From DATARH01 sp036268075 (GTDB lineage: Bacteria; Pseudomonadota; Alphaproteobacteria; ATCC43930; CGMCC-115725): 64,000 bases of DNA. The notes beneath the pieces were generated by a model. It worked only from the letters and a program-made list of their open reading frames with translations. It was not told where the DNA came from and made no database searches. A program made the position numbers and the translations under genes. The stretch spans positions 1-64,000 of the forward strand of contig DATAUV010000117.1 of assembly GCA_036268075.1 (NCBI GenBank), given 5' to 3'. Below are positions 1 through 7,316 of this stretch, piece after piece; position 1 is the first letter of the stretch; each line of letters opens with the position of its first letter.

Positions 1-137
1 GCCGTGAACGTCGCCCCGCCCGATTCCGCCAACACCTTCGTGATCGCCGCCGTCAGCGTCGTCTTCCCATGGTCCACGTGACCAATCGTCCCGATGTTGC
101 AGTGCGGCTTGTTCCGCTCAAACCTCGCCTTACCCAT
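1..137 (-). CDS. tuf: elongation factor Tu, N-terminal part (cut by window edge)
   Basis: These are the first 45 codons of EF-Tu, the GTPase that delivers aminoacyl-tRNA to the ribosome; the rest lies beyond the left edge. Read on the minus strand from ATG at 137-135, the product begins MGKARFERNKPHCN and contains the P-loop GHVDHGKTT, which is diagnostic for the family. Two tRNA genes lie directly upstream on the same strand. Tyr/Gly tRNA genes followed by tuf is a long-conserved proteobacterial arrangement, so co-transcription and processing of one precursor is likely. No ribosome site stronger than GAGAAAG-like sequence is visible before the start. Confidence 0.97.
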   Translation of the reverse strand, partial: MGKARFERNKPHCNIGTIGHVDHGKTTLTAAITKVLAESGGATFT

Positions 138-198
138 CGTCGCGGCTTTCTCCGACAGAGGAACACGAATTAGTCAGGGTCAACTCAGCCCTGGGTGC

Positions 199-272
<74 letters not shown>

Positions 273-318
273 CTGATTTCTGCCCACCGTCGGTTCGGAA
301 CATCGTCCCGTCCGGTGC

Positions 319-404
319 TGGTGGAGGGGGTAGGATTCGAACCTACGTAGACATACGTCAACAGATTTACAGTCTGCCGCCTTTAACCACTCGGCCACCC
401 CTCC
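319..404 (-). tRNA. tRNA-Tyr (anticodon GTA)
   Basis: An 86-nt class II tRNA on the minus strand with a long variable arm and encoded CCA. The acceptor stem GGAGGGG pairs with CCCCTCC, the anticodon loop is CTGTAAA (anticodon GTA) and the T loop contains GGTTCGAATCC. It is the first gene of the tRNA-Tyr/tRNA-Gly/tuf series and is divergent from rlmB. Confidence 0.97.
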
Positions 405-611
405 ATTACCAAACGGCAGGCTTTCCAAGCCCTGTCCGTCTTGCCCAAAATGGGCAGGGCTTGGAAAACCTGCAACACTATTAACCTTGGACCGGATCGC
501 CCCGGGGCCGCGGAGTGCGCGTGATAAGGTTTTCGCCCTCTGTTGTCAATCCGTTCAGCCCCCGCCGTAGCGAACAGCGCCACGAACATACCCACACAGC
601 GAACAGGAAGC

Positions 612-1472
612 ATGGTTTTGCGCAATCAACCCCGTCCCCCGAACCGCCGGCCGCCCCCTCGCCCCCAACAACATGCCCCACAGCGCCCGCCGCAACGCTC
701 GACCAGCGAGCCCGCGACGCGGCAGCCGCGCAACCACCCCGACCGCTGGCTCTACGGCCGCCACGCGGTCGTCGCGGCGCTGGCCAACCCGGCGCGGAAC
801 TGGCGCCGCCTCGCCATCCTCGCCGGGCAGGAGGAGGAAGCGGCCCCGCTGGTCGCCGGCGCCAAGGCCACATGGCGCGGCGACGGCGACCCGATCACCA
901 GCCTCGACCGCGTCGCGCTGGGGGCGCTGTTGCCGCAAGGCGCGGTGCACCAGGGCTGGGCGCTCGAGGCCGACACGCTCGAACAGCCCGACCTCGACAC
1001 GCTGATCGACGGGATCGGGCATGATGCCGTCGTCATCGTGCTCGACCAGGTCACGGACCCGCACAATGTCGGCGCGATCCTGCGCTCCGCCGCCGCGTTC
1101 GGTGCGGCCGGGATCGTCGTCGCCGCGCACAACGCGCCGCCGATTTCCGCCGTGCTTGCCAAGGCCGCGTCCGGGGCGCTGGAGCTGGTGCCGCTGGTGA
1201 GCGTCGTCAACCTGGCGCGCACGCTCGACCGGCTCAAGGAGGCGGGGTTCTGGTGTTGCGGGCTCGACGAGGCCGGCGACGAGGATTTCGCCGCGCTCGA
1301 CCTCGGCCCGCGCGTGGGGTTGGTGCTCGGCGCCGAGGGCGGCGGGCTCCGTCGGCTCGTGCGCGAGCATTGCGACCGCCTCGCCCGTTTGCCGACCCGC
1401 CCCGAGCTGCCGAGCCTCAACGTGTCGAATGCCGCTGCGATCGCGCTCTATGAGCTGGCGAAACGGAAATGA
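612..1472 (+). CDS. rlmB: 23S rRNA (guanosine-2'-O-)-methyltransferase RlmB, TrmH/SpoU family
   Basis: A SPOUT-fold methyltransferase expected to 2'-O-methylate a guanosine of 23S rRNA with S-adenosylmethionine. After a basic, proline- and arginine-rich N-terminal tail comes the substrate-binding domain opening with LYGRHAVVAAL. The three SpoU motifs follow: DPHNVGAILRSAAAFG (motif 1, with the conserved N and R), LGAEGGGLRRL (motif 2) and SLNVSNAAAIALYE (motif 3). I chose ATG at 612, preceded by AGGAAG at short spacing; the frame is open upstream to a TTG at 543, so the exact start is uncertain. Its TGA stop forms the first three bases of a palindromic repeat. It is divergent from the tRNA/tuf block. 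The family is certain; the exact G2251 specificity is inferred. Confidence 0.93.
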   Translation: MVLRNQPRPPNRRPPPRPQQHAPQRPPQRSTSEPATRQPRNHPDRWLYGRHAVVAALANPARNWRRLAILAGQEEEAAPLVAGAKATWRGDGDPITSLDRVALGALLPQGAVHQGWALEADTLEQPDLDTLIDGIGHDAVVIVLDQVTDPHNVGAILRSAAAFGAAGIVVAAHNAPPISAVLAKAASGALELVPLVSVVNLARTLDRLKEAGFWCCGLDEAGDEDFAALDLGPRVGLVLGAEGGGLRRLVREHCDRLARLPTRPELPSLNVSNAAAIALYELAKRK

Positions 1473-1546
1473 TGGGTTTCGCGTTCGCTCAACCCATCCT
1501 ACTGCGCCGAACTCGTAGGATGGGTTGAGCAACGCGAAACCCATCA
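1470..1546. repeat. palindromic repeat family A, copy 1
   Basis: An inverted repeat with ends TGATGGGTTTCGCG and CGCGAAACCCATCA and inner arms TCAACCCATCCTAC / GTAGGATGGGTTGA. Related copies lie at 1656-1687 (one arm only), 21929-22002, 38517-38592 and 48569-48643. The first three bases are the stop codon of rlmB. The RNA would form a long hairpin and could act as a terminator or mRNA stabiliser. Confidence 0.85.
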
Positions 1547-1552
1547 AAAAAA

Positions 1553-1652
1553 CTCTTTGACGCGGAGTACGCGGAGGTTTGCGCGGAGGTCGCGAAGGCG
1601 CTGTACCCGCTGCGCCCTCCGCGAAATCCTCCGCGAACTCTGCGTCGAAATT
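1553..1652. repeat. imperfect palindrome rich in CGCGGAG / CTCCGCG
   Basis: This 100-bp stretch runs from ACTCTTTGACGCGGAGTACG to a near-mirror CGAACTCTGCGTCGAAA, with internal CGCGGAGG / CCTCCGCG arms. It sits between a full family A copy and a family A half copy, so three palindromes are stacked between two genes. It has no plausible coding content. Confidence 0.65.
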
Positions 1653-1655
1653 AGT

Positions 1656-1687
1656 TGATGGGTTTCGCTGCGCTCAACCCATCCTAC
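1656..1687. repeat. half copy of palindromic repeat family A
   Basis: A single arm, TGATGGGTTTCGCTGCGCTC followed by the conserved ACCCATCCTAC core, with no matching second arm. It lies just past the stop codon of the minus-strand VOC gene. Confidence 0.7.
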
Positions 1688-1698
1688 GGCGTCCCTGC

Positions 1699-2619
1699 TT
1701 AGACCTGCACCAACTCGATCGCTTCCTTGCTCGGGCCTTCGATCATCACCGCCCGTGTGCCGCCGAGCGTGTAGGGCCCGTCGAGAAAGGTGACGCCTTC
1801 GCCCTTGAGCTTGGCGACCCAGGCGTCCAGGTCCTCGACGCCGAGGCCGATGTGGTCCTGCTGCTGGCCGATCGGGCTGACGAGGGGCTTGTCGCCCTGG
1901 TTGGCGTACCAGGTCAGCACGACGTCGCCGAACTCGACCCCGGCGCGCGGGTCGCGGAACATGCCCTCGCGGTTGAGCGCGGGCCAGCTCCGGTCGTCGC
2001 CGCGCCTCACCTGGCAGTCGGCCTCGCTCAGCGTCGTCGGGGCGAAGCCGGCGCGGACCGGGGCGTTGAGGTGCTTCTGGTACCAGAGGAGGGCACAGAA
2101 CGGGTCTTCCTGCCACATATGGATGTGGTTGAAGCGCTCGGCGGGATAGTCGCCGGCGATCTCGACCAGCATCCGCTCCGGCCCCTCGAAATACGAGAAC
2201 CCGCCGCCGCCCTTGGGCTTCACACCGGCGGACTGGGCCTCGGCGATCTGGCGGCGGTTGAGGCCGAGCGTGTTGCCGATGCTGGGCCAGGTGTCGCTGC
2301 TGACAAAGACCGAGCCGCCCGCCTCGCTCGAATACAGCGGCAGCACGTTGACCTCGGGGCTGGCGATATAGTCGCCGAGCGTCTTGCGGGTGTCGGCGAC
2401 GTGCCAGCCGAAATGCCAGATCGCGCTTTGCGGCAGGGTCGGCGGCGGCGTGTCGACCTTGTTGAAGAGGACGAGGCAGTCGTTGGGCGAGGCCAGCGCC
2501 TTGTGCCCGCCCCACATCGTCGCCGACGTCGACGGGAACTGCCGCGTGTAGAACGCGATCGACGCGTCGGGATCGACCGCGTTGAGATGAATGTGGTGAA
2601 AGCCGGGGGTCGGGAGCAT
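1699..2619 (-). CDS. VOC (glyoxalase/dioxygenase-fold) family protein
   Basis: A 306-residue protein with two vicinal-oxygen-chelate modules. The N-terminal one starts FHHIHLNAVDPDASIAFYT, a typical first beta-alpha unit with a metal-type histidine. A second module near the C-terminus contains DHIGLGVEDLDAWVAKLKGE and ends in an EGPSKEAIELVQ motif. FNHIHMWQEDP in the middle supplies another histidine pair. VOC proteins bind a divalent metal and include glyoxalases, extradiol dioxygenases and isomerases; the substrate cannot be told here. It stands alone between rlmB and tRNA-Thr, so context gives no function. ATG at 2619 lacks a strong ribosome site but matches the family N-terminus. Confidence 0.8.
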   Translation of the reverse strand: MLPTPGFHHIHLNAVDPDASIAFYTRQFPSTSATMWGGHKALASPNDCLVLFNKVDTPPPTLPQSAIWHFGWHVADTRKTLGDYIASPEVNVLPLYSSEAGGSVFVSSDTWPSIGNTLGLNRRQIAEAQSAGVKPKGGGGFSYFEGPERMLVEIAGDYPAERFNHIHMWQEDPFCALLWYQKHLNAPVRAGFAPTTLSEADCQVRRGDDRSWPALNREGMFRDPRAGVEFGDVVLTWYANQGDKPLVSPIGQQQDHIGLGVEDLDAWVAKLKGEGVTFLDGPYTLGGTRAVMIEGPSKEAIELVQV

Positions 2620-2845
2620 GGCGGATCCTCGTTGCGCCGAGACCCGCCACGATGCGCCGATCGGCCCGGAAATTCTAGCGCGGCCCGTCCTCGGCCGCGA
2701 CCGGCTGGCGGTCGAGCAGCGCCCGCCAATCGCGCGGCGCGGTCGGCTCGACGGCGGGGATATCGCCCGGCACCAGATCGGGCTGTCCCCGGCCCGGTTA
2801 ACGGGCAGCTAACCGGCGCCGCGAGATGCTATAAAGACGCCCGGC

Positions 2846-2920
2846 GCCGGATTAGCACAGTGGCAGTGCAGCGGTTTTGTAAACCGAAGGTCGGGGGTTC
2901 GAATCCCTCATCCGGCACCA
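2846..2920 (+). tRNA. tRNA-Thr (anticodon TGT)
   Basis: A complete 75-nt tRNA with encoded CCA. The acceptor stem GCCGGAT pairs with ATCCGGC, the anticodon loop is TTTGTAA (anticodon TGT) and the T arm contains GGTTCGAATCC. The first pair of the anticodon stem is a G/A mismatch. No integrase or direct repeat of the 3' end is seen nearby, so there is no sign of its use as an integration site. Confidence 0.96.
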
Positions 2921-2943
2921 TCCACTCCGGCGTGGGGCGGCGT

Positions 2944-3024
2944 GTAGGCCGGAAAAGCGCCGCGCATTCCGCCACGTCGCGGCGACGCCGATCCGGCGGA
3001 TTACGCTACGCTTTTCCGCCCTAC
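2944..3024. repeat. palindromic repeat (GTAGGSCGGAAAAGCG type)
   Basis: Imperfect arms of about 30 bp: GTAGGCCGGAAAAGCG..ATTCCGCC on the left and GGCGGATTACG..CGCTTTTCCGCCCTAC on the right. This type of GTAGG/CCTAC palindrome is common between proteobacterial genes. It lies between tRNA-Thr and the convergent end of the acetyltransferase gene and could terminate both transcripts. Confidence 0.75.
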
Positions 3025-3031
3025 GCGGCCG

Positions 3032-3571
3032 CTATAGCGGCTTCCCCATGCGGATCAGCGGGAGCTCGATCCCCTCCGCCTCGACGGGAATCGGCTCGAT
3101 CGCGCGGTAGCCGCAGGCGATATACAGCGGCTCGCCGGAAAGGGTGGCGGCAAGCTCGACGCGGCGGAAGCCCCCGGCTGCCGCAGCGGCCTCGCACAGG
3201 CCGAGGATCAGGCGGCCGATGCCGCGGCGGGTGAAATCGGGCGAGGTGTACATCGCGCGGACGCGGGCGGCGTCGCTGGCAGGATCAAGGAGAGCCGGGT
3301 CGCGGCCCGTGGTGTGGTTGCCGCCGAACAGCGTGGCACGCCGGCTCCATCCGCCGCAGCCCGCGAGGCGGCCGCCGGCCTCGACCGCGAAATAGGTGCC
3401 GTCGGCGATAAGCTGAGTATCGAGCCCCATCACGGCGCGGCTCGCCACGATCTGCTCGGGCGTCAGGAACCCGCGCTGGAGCTCGCCGATCGCGGCATCC
3501 ATCAGCGCCCGCAGCGCCGGGATGTCCGCGTCGGTCGCGAGGCGGTGGGTAAACCCGGCGGGCGCCGTCAC
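3032..3571 (-). CDS. GNAT family N-acetyltransferase
   Basis: A 179-residue acetyl-CoA-dependent acyltransferase. The N-terminus (HRLATDADIPALRALMDAAI) is the usual first GNAT beta-alpha unit, and the acetyl-CoA-binding motif A is RAMYTSPDFTRRGIGRLIL with the R/Q-x-x-G-x-G/A pattern. The start ATG overlaps the stop of the upstream D-aminoacylase gene by 4 bp (ATGA), so the two are translationally coupled. An acetyltransferase coupled to a deacylase suggests related substrates, perhaps N-acylated amines, but this is inference. Confidence 0.85.
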   Translation of the reverse strand: MTAPAGFTHRLATDADIPALRALMDAAIGELQRGFLTPEQIVASRAVMGLDTQLIADGTYFAVEAGGRLAGCGGWSRRATLFGGNHTTGRDPALLDPASDAARVRAMYTSPDFTRRGIGRLILGLCEAAAAAGGFRRVELAATLSGEPLYIACGYRAIEPIPVEAEGIELPLIRMGKPL

Positions 3572-5283
3572 CGCCCGTTGCGGACGAGCCGGCCCGGCAG
3601 CGCACCGGTATGCTCGCCGTGCTCGAAGGTCGGCACGCCGGCGCAGAGGGTCGCGCGGTAGCCGTCGGCGCGCTGGACGAGGCGGCGGCCGCCGGCCGGG
3701 AGGTCGTGGACGATCTCGGGCTGGTGCAGTTTGAGGGCGGCGAAATCGATCAGATTGACGTCGGCGCGCTTGCCCGGCGCGAGCCGGCCGCGGTCATGGA
3801 AGCCGAAGAAATCGGCGGTCTCGCTGGTCTGCATCTTGACGATCTGCGCGAGCGGCAGGCCCGGCCCGCGGGAGCGGTCGCGGCCCCAATGCGAGAGCAT
3901 GTAGCTCGGCAAGCTGGCGTCGACGATCTGGCCGCAATGGGCGCCGCCGTCGCCGAGGCCGAGCAGCGTGCCGCTGTCGAGCAGCAATTCGCGGATCTGC
4001 TCGTGGTCGCCGTGGACATAGCCGACCACCGGGAAGAACAGGAAGTTCTCGGCGCTTTCGGTCAGGTAGTCGTAGGCGACCTCGTCGGGGGTGTGGTTGG
4101 TGCGGGCGGCGATCGCGGCGACGGATTTGTCCGCGGTCGGCTCGTAATCGGGCGGGGTGCCCATCAGGAACATGCGGTCCCAGCGCGTCGCGATAAAGCG
4201 GAGGAACTGACCCTGCCGCGCCAGCTCGGCCTCCGACGGCGGCTCGGCGAGGATGCGGGCGCGTACCTCCGGCTCGCGCAGCCGCGCCCAACGCTCGGCC
4301 GCCGGCAGCTTCTCGAGCGCGCGGTAGGCCGGGCGAAAGGTGAACGGGTTCATCGAGGTCGCGTGGCCGAGGATGACCCCGACCGGGCGGCCGGCAACCT
4401 GGGCGGTGACGTGCGCCCCGGCGGCGCGGGCCTGGTGCACGCCGGCCATCAGGCGGCGCCAGCGCGCCGGGTCGGTCGGGCGGTCGGTCAATAGGAACCA
4501 GACCGGGCGGCGGGTTTCCTTCGACAGCCGGGTGATCCAGTCGAATTCCTCGGCCTCACGCTCGAAATCGCTGTTCATGCCAAAGGCGCCGCGCCCCACC
4601 CTTCCGAGCGCGCGGCCGATGCCGAGCAGCTCCGCCTCTTCGGCCTTGTGGCCGGGGACGAGCTCGCCGGTGGTGGTCTTGTGCGAATAGGTGCGCGAGG
4701 TGGTGAAGCCGAACGCGCCGGCGCGGATCGACTCCTCGGCCAGACGGTTCATCTCGGCGATGTCGGCCGGGGTCGCGGCCTCGCGGTTGATGCCGCGGTC
4801 GCCCATCACGAAAACGCGCAGCGGGTGGTGCGGAAGCTGAGCGGCGATATCGATCGCGCGGGGCAGCTTGTCGAGCGCGTCGAGGTATTCGGGAAAGCTC
4901 TCCCATTCCCATTTCAGCCCCTCGGCGAGTGCGGTGCCGGGGATGTCCTCGACCGCTTCCATCAGGTCGATCAATTCGGTGCGGTGCTCCTTGCGCACCG
5001 GCGCGAAGCCGACGCCGCAATTGCCGAAGAGGATCGTCGTCACCCCATGCCACGACGACGGCGCGAGAATCGGATCCCAGGTCGCCTGGCCGTCGTAATG
5101 GGTGTGGACATCGACCCAGCCCGGCGTGACCAGGAGCCCGTCGGCATCGATCACCCGCCGCGCCGCGCCGGCCTTCCCCCCGACCGCGACGATGCGGTCG
5201 CCGTCGATCGCGACATCGCCGGTAAAGGTCTCCGCTCCGGTGCCGTCGGCGATCGTGCCGCCGCGAATGACGATGTCGTGCAT
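3568..5283 (-). CDS. N-acyl-D-amino-acid deacylase / amidohydrolase family 3 protein
   Basis: A 571-residue metal-dependent amidohydrolase of the D-aminoacylase type, which cleaves N-acyl groups from D-amino acids or related amides. The N-terminal beta-sandwich begins DIVIRGGTIADGTGAETF and is followed by the metal motif DVHTHYDGQ. The family motif FGNCGVGFAP carries the cysteine that bridges the metal in known D-aminoacylases. The LGLGDGGAHCGQ region near the C-terminus supplies the conserved Asp-Gly-Gly-Ala-His. The C-terminal sandwich contains GRLAPGKRADVNLIDF. It is followed by an overlapping acetyltransferase gene. Its 5' side is the large repeat region at 5377-5890, so its promoter must lie in the short gap 5284-5376. 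The exact substrate is unknown. Confidence 0.88.
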   Translation of the reverse strand: MHDIVIRGGTIADGTGAETFTGDVAIDGDRIVAVGGKAGAARRVIDADGLLVTPGWVDVHTHYDGQATWDPILAPSSWHGVTTILFGNCGVGFAPVRKEHRTELIDLMEAVEDIPGTALAEGLKWEWESFPEYLDALDKLPRAIDIAAQLPHHPLRVFVMGDRGINREAATPADIAEMNRLAEESIRAGAFGFTTSRTYSHKTTTGELVPGHKAEEAELLGIGRALGRVGRGAFGMNSDFEREAEEFDWITRLSKETRRPVWFLLTDRPTDPARWRRLMAGVHQARAAGAHVTAQVAGRPVGVILGHATSMNPFTFRPAYRALEKLPAAERWARLREPEVRARILAEPPSEAELARQGQFLRFIATRWDRMFLMGTPPDYEPTADKSVAAIAARTNHTPDEVAYDYLTESAENFLFFPVVGYVHGDHEQIRELLLDSGTLLGLGDGGAHCGQIVDASLPSYMLSHWGRDRSRGPGLPLAQIVKMQTSETADFFGFHDRGRLAPGKRADVNLIDFAALKLHQPEIVHDLPAGGRRLVQRADGYRATLCAGVPTFEHGEHTGALPGRLVRNGR

Positions 5284-5376
5284 CGTAAGGTCTCCTGTCG
5301 ATCAGCCCGAAGCATGAGGCTCGGCGGGGCGGAGCACAACCGGCGGCGCTCGCATGGGGTCATGCGCTTGAGGGCT

Positions 5377-5890
5377 CACCACGAAGACACGAAGAACACG
5401 AAGAACACGAGGCGCGCAGCGCCGGGAATCCACAATGAGACGGTGAGGCAGTGAGGTGCAGAGCCGCGGAATCTCACTGCCTCACCGTCTCATTGTGAAT
5501 GAATCTGTTGCGCGCTTCGCACGCCTTCGTGTTCTTCGTGTCTTCTTGGTGAAACCACGAAGACACGAAGAACAGGAAGAACAAGAGGCGCGCAGCGCCA
5601 GGAATCCACAATGAGACAGTGAGGCAGTGAGATGCAGAGCCGCGGAATCTCACTGCCTCACCGTCTCATTGTGAATGAATCTGTTGCGCGCTTCGCACGC
5701 CTTCGTGTTCTTGGTGAAGAAGACACGAAGAACACGAAGAACAAGAGGTGCGCAGCGCCGGGAATCCACAATGAGACGGTGAGGCAGTGAGGTGCAGAGC
5801 CGCGGAATCTCACTGCCTCACTGTCTCATTGTGAATGAATCTGTTGCGCGCTTCGCGTGCCTTCGTGTTCTTCGTGTCTTCGTGGTGAAA
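5377..5890. repeat. three tandem copies of a nested palindrome of about 170 bp
   Basis: Three near-identical units fill 5377-5553, 5554-5717 and 5718-5890. Each starts with ACGAAGACACGAAGAACACG and ends with its mirror CGTGTTCTTCGTGTCTTC. Each also has an inner perfect or near-perfect stem of about 22 bp: CAATGAGACGGTGAGGCAGT against ACTGCCTCACCGTCTCATTG. Short loops around GCAGAGCCGCGGAATC separate the inner arms. Units differ by a few substitutions and by short truncations at the junctions. There is no plausible gene inside. The array ends 19 bp before the start of the SDR gene, whose promoter would have to lie in or before the array. Confidence 0.92.
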
Positions 5891-5909
5891 CCCGTTCAAG
5901 GAGGATGCC

Positions 5910-6746
5910 ATGGCCGAAGCACAGCGAACCGCGATCGTGACCGGGGCGGCCGGCGGGATTGGGCGGGCTCTCGTCAAAGGACTCTTGGGCGCGGGGTATC
6001 GGGTCGCCGCCGTGGATCGGACAGCGGAGGGGCTGGCGGCGCTGATGGCGGAGAACGGCCGGCAGCGCGGCGACGTGGGGCTGCTGACGATCGAGGCCGA
6101 TCTGGCGGCGGACGGGATCGCCAAGAAAATCATCGCCGAGGCGAAGGCGCGGTTTGGGCGGATCGACATCCTGGTCAACAATGCCGGGGTCGGGCAGGCG
6201 ACGATCCGCAACGACAACTGGCAGAACCCGATCCGGTTCTGGGAGGTGAGCGCGGACCAGTGGCGCAACTTCCTCGCCGTCCACACGACCGCCCCCTTGA
6301 CGCTGGCGCAGGAGGTCGTGCCCGAGATGATCGCCGCCGGGTGGGGGCGGATCGTCAACGTCACGACCAGCCTCGGCACGATGATCCGTCAGGGATCGCC
6401 CAGCTACGGCCCCTCGAAGGCGGCGCTCGAAGCGATGTCGGCGGTGATGGCGAAGGACCTCGACGGCACCGGCGTCACCGTCAACGTGCTGGTGCCGGGC
6501 GGGGTCACCAATACCGCGATGGTGCCGCTCGAATCGGGCTTCGACCGCGAGCGCATGATCCAACCGGCGGTGATGGCGCCGCCGCTCGCATGGCTCGTAT
6601 CGGACGAGGCGGCGGATACCACCGGAAGACGGTTTCTCGCGGTCCATTGGGACCCGGCGCTGCCGCCTCGCGAAGCCGCGGAAAAATCCGGCGCACCCGT
6701 GGCTTGGACCGCCATCGCGACGCTGCCGATCGAGCCCGGAACCTGA
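5910..6746 (+). CDS. SDR family NAD(P)-dependent oxidoreductase
   Basis: A 278-residue classical short-chain dehydrogenase/reductase. It has the Rossmann motif TGAAGGIG at residues 11-18, NNAG at 90-93, a catalytic serine in VTTSLG (about 153-154) and the YxxxK pair Y166/K170 in SYGPSK. The acidic residue after the second strand (AAVDRT) suggests NAD rather than NADP preference. Start ATG 5910 follows a good AAGGAGG site. The substrate cannot be predicted. It lies directly downstream of the triple palindrome and is followed by an unrelated secreted protein gene. Confidence 0.9.
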   Translation: MAEAQRTAIVTGAAGGIGRALVKGLLGAGYRVAAVDRTAEGLAALMAENGRQRGDVGLLTIEADLAADGIAKKIIAEAKARFGRIDILVNNAGVGQATIRNDNWQNPIRFWEVSADQWRNFLAVHTTAPLTLAQEVVPEMIAAGWGRIVNVTTSLGTMIRQGSPSYGPSKAALEAMSAVMAKDLDGTGVTVNVLVPGGVTNTAMVPLESGFDRERMIQPAVMAPPLAWLVSDEAADTTGRRFLAVHWDPALPPREAAEKSGAPVAWTAIATLPIEPGT

Positions 6747-6858
6747 CCCTGAAGCCTCCATCGCCAGCCCTCCGCCGGGAATGATCCCGCGCTTTCCGTG
6801 TTGAGGGGACAGACGCGGGACGGCGATGCCGCGCCGCGCACAGCGATGGAGGTTCACG

Positions 6859-7233
6859 ATGTTGAAGCATGGGCTGCTTGCGGCCGGGCTGGTGCTCGCG
6901 AGCGCGGCGCCGGCCCTGGCACAGGTCCAGGTCTCGCCGGGCCCGCCGATGCCGCCCCCGCCGGGTACGCATGAAATAGAGCGGACGACCACGACGGTCA
7001 CCACCGTCGCCCCGGTCGCGCCGCCCCCGCTCGAGGCCGAGACACCGCCGCCGCCGTCGGCCCCCGACCTGACGTGGAAGCCCGGCCACTGGGCCTGGAA
7101 CCTCGACGCCCGTCAGTACGAATGGGTCAAGGGCTCCTATGTCGAGCGCCCGTCGCACATGGTGAAATTCACCCCCGGCTATTGGGAGCGTCGCCCCGAG
7201 GGATGGTACTGGACCGACGGCCGCTGGCGCTGA
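6859..7233 (+). CDS. small secreted YXWGXW-type repeat protein
   Basis: A 124-residue exported protein. The N-terminus MLKHGLLAAGLVLASAAPALA is a typical Sec signal peptide (cleavage near AQVQ), followed by a proline-rich spacer (PPPLEAETPPPPSAP). The C-terminal half holds three aromatic repeats, WKPGHWAWNLDARQYEWVKG, TPGYWERRPEGWYWTDG and similar. Such tryptophan/tyrosine repeats are found in small periplasmic or envelope proteins of unknown role. I chose ATG 6859 because TGGAGG precedes it at good spacing and it begins the signal peptide. It is followed by a perfect hairpin at 7250-7284 that probably terminates it. Confidence 0.75.
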   Translation: MLKHGLLAAGLVLASAAPALAQVQVSPGPPMPPPPGTHEIERTTTTVTTVAPVAPPPLEAETPPPPSAPDLTWKPGHWAWNLDARQYEWVKGSYVERPSHMVKFTPGYWERRPEGWYWTDGRWR

Positions 7234-7249
7234 GCGGCCGCCGCCCTTA

Positions 7250-7284
7250 GAGCAAAACCCGATCTATTGAATCGGGTTTTGCTC
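7250..7284. terminator. perfect 14-bp stem hairpin between convergent genes (repeat family D, copy 1)
   Basis: GAGCAAAACCCGAT and ATCGGGTTTTGCTC pair perfectly around a 7-nt loop. It lies between the ends of the secreted-protein gene and the convergent dihydropyrimidinase gene and has T/A-rich arms on both strands, so it may act as a bidirectional terminator. A sibling with nearly the same arms is at 46033-46068, so it is also a dispersed repeat. Confidence 0.75.
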
Positions 7285-7316
7285 GTTAAACTATCTGAAC
7301 TGGATAGCCGCCCGAC

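Noticed and set aside
2680..2800. Minus-strand frame ending DWRALLDRQPVAAEDGPR before a TAG
   Set aside because: It looks codon-like and could be a protein C-terminus, but it is closed by a stop about 40 codons upstream and matches no family I can name, so it is too short to annotate.
2846..2920. tRNA-Thr as an integration (attachment) site
   Set aside because: No integrase, no duplicated tRNA 3' end and no island-like base composition nearby.
5377..5890. Repeats considered as a CRISPR array
   Set aside because: Units are about 170 bp, adjacent without unique spacers, and palindromic throughout; no cas gene is present.
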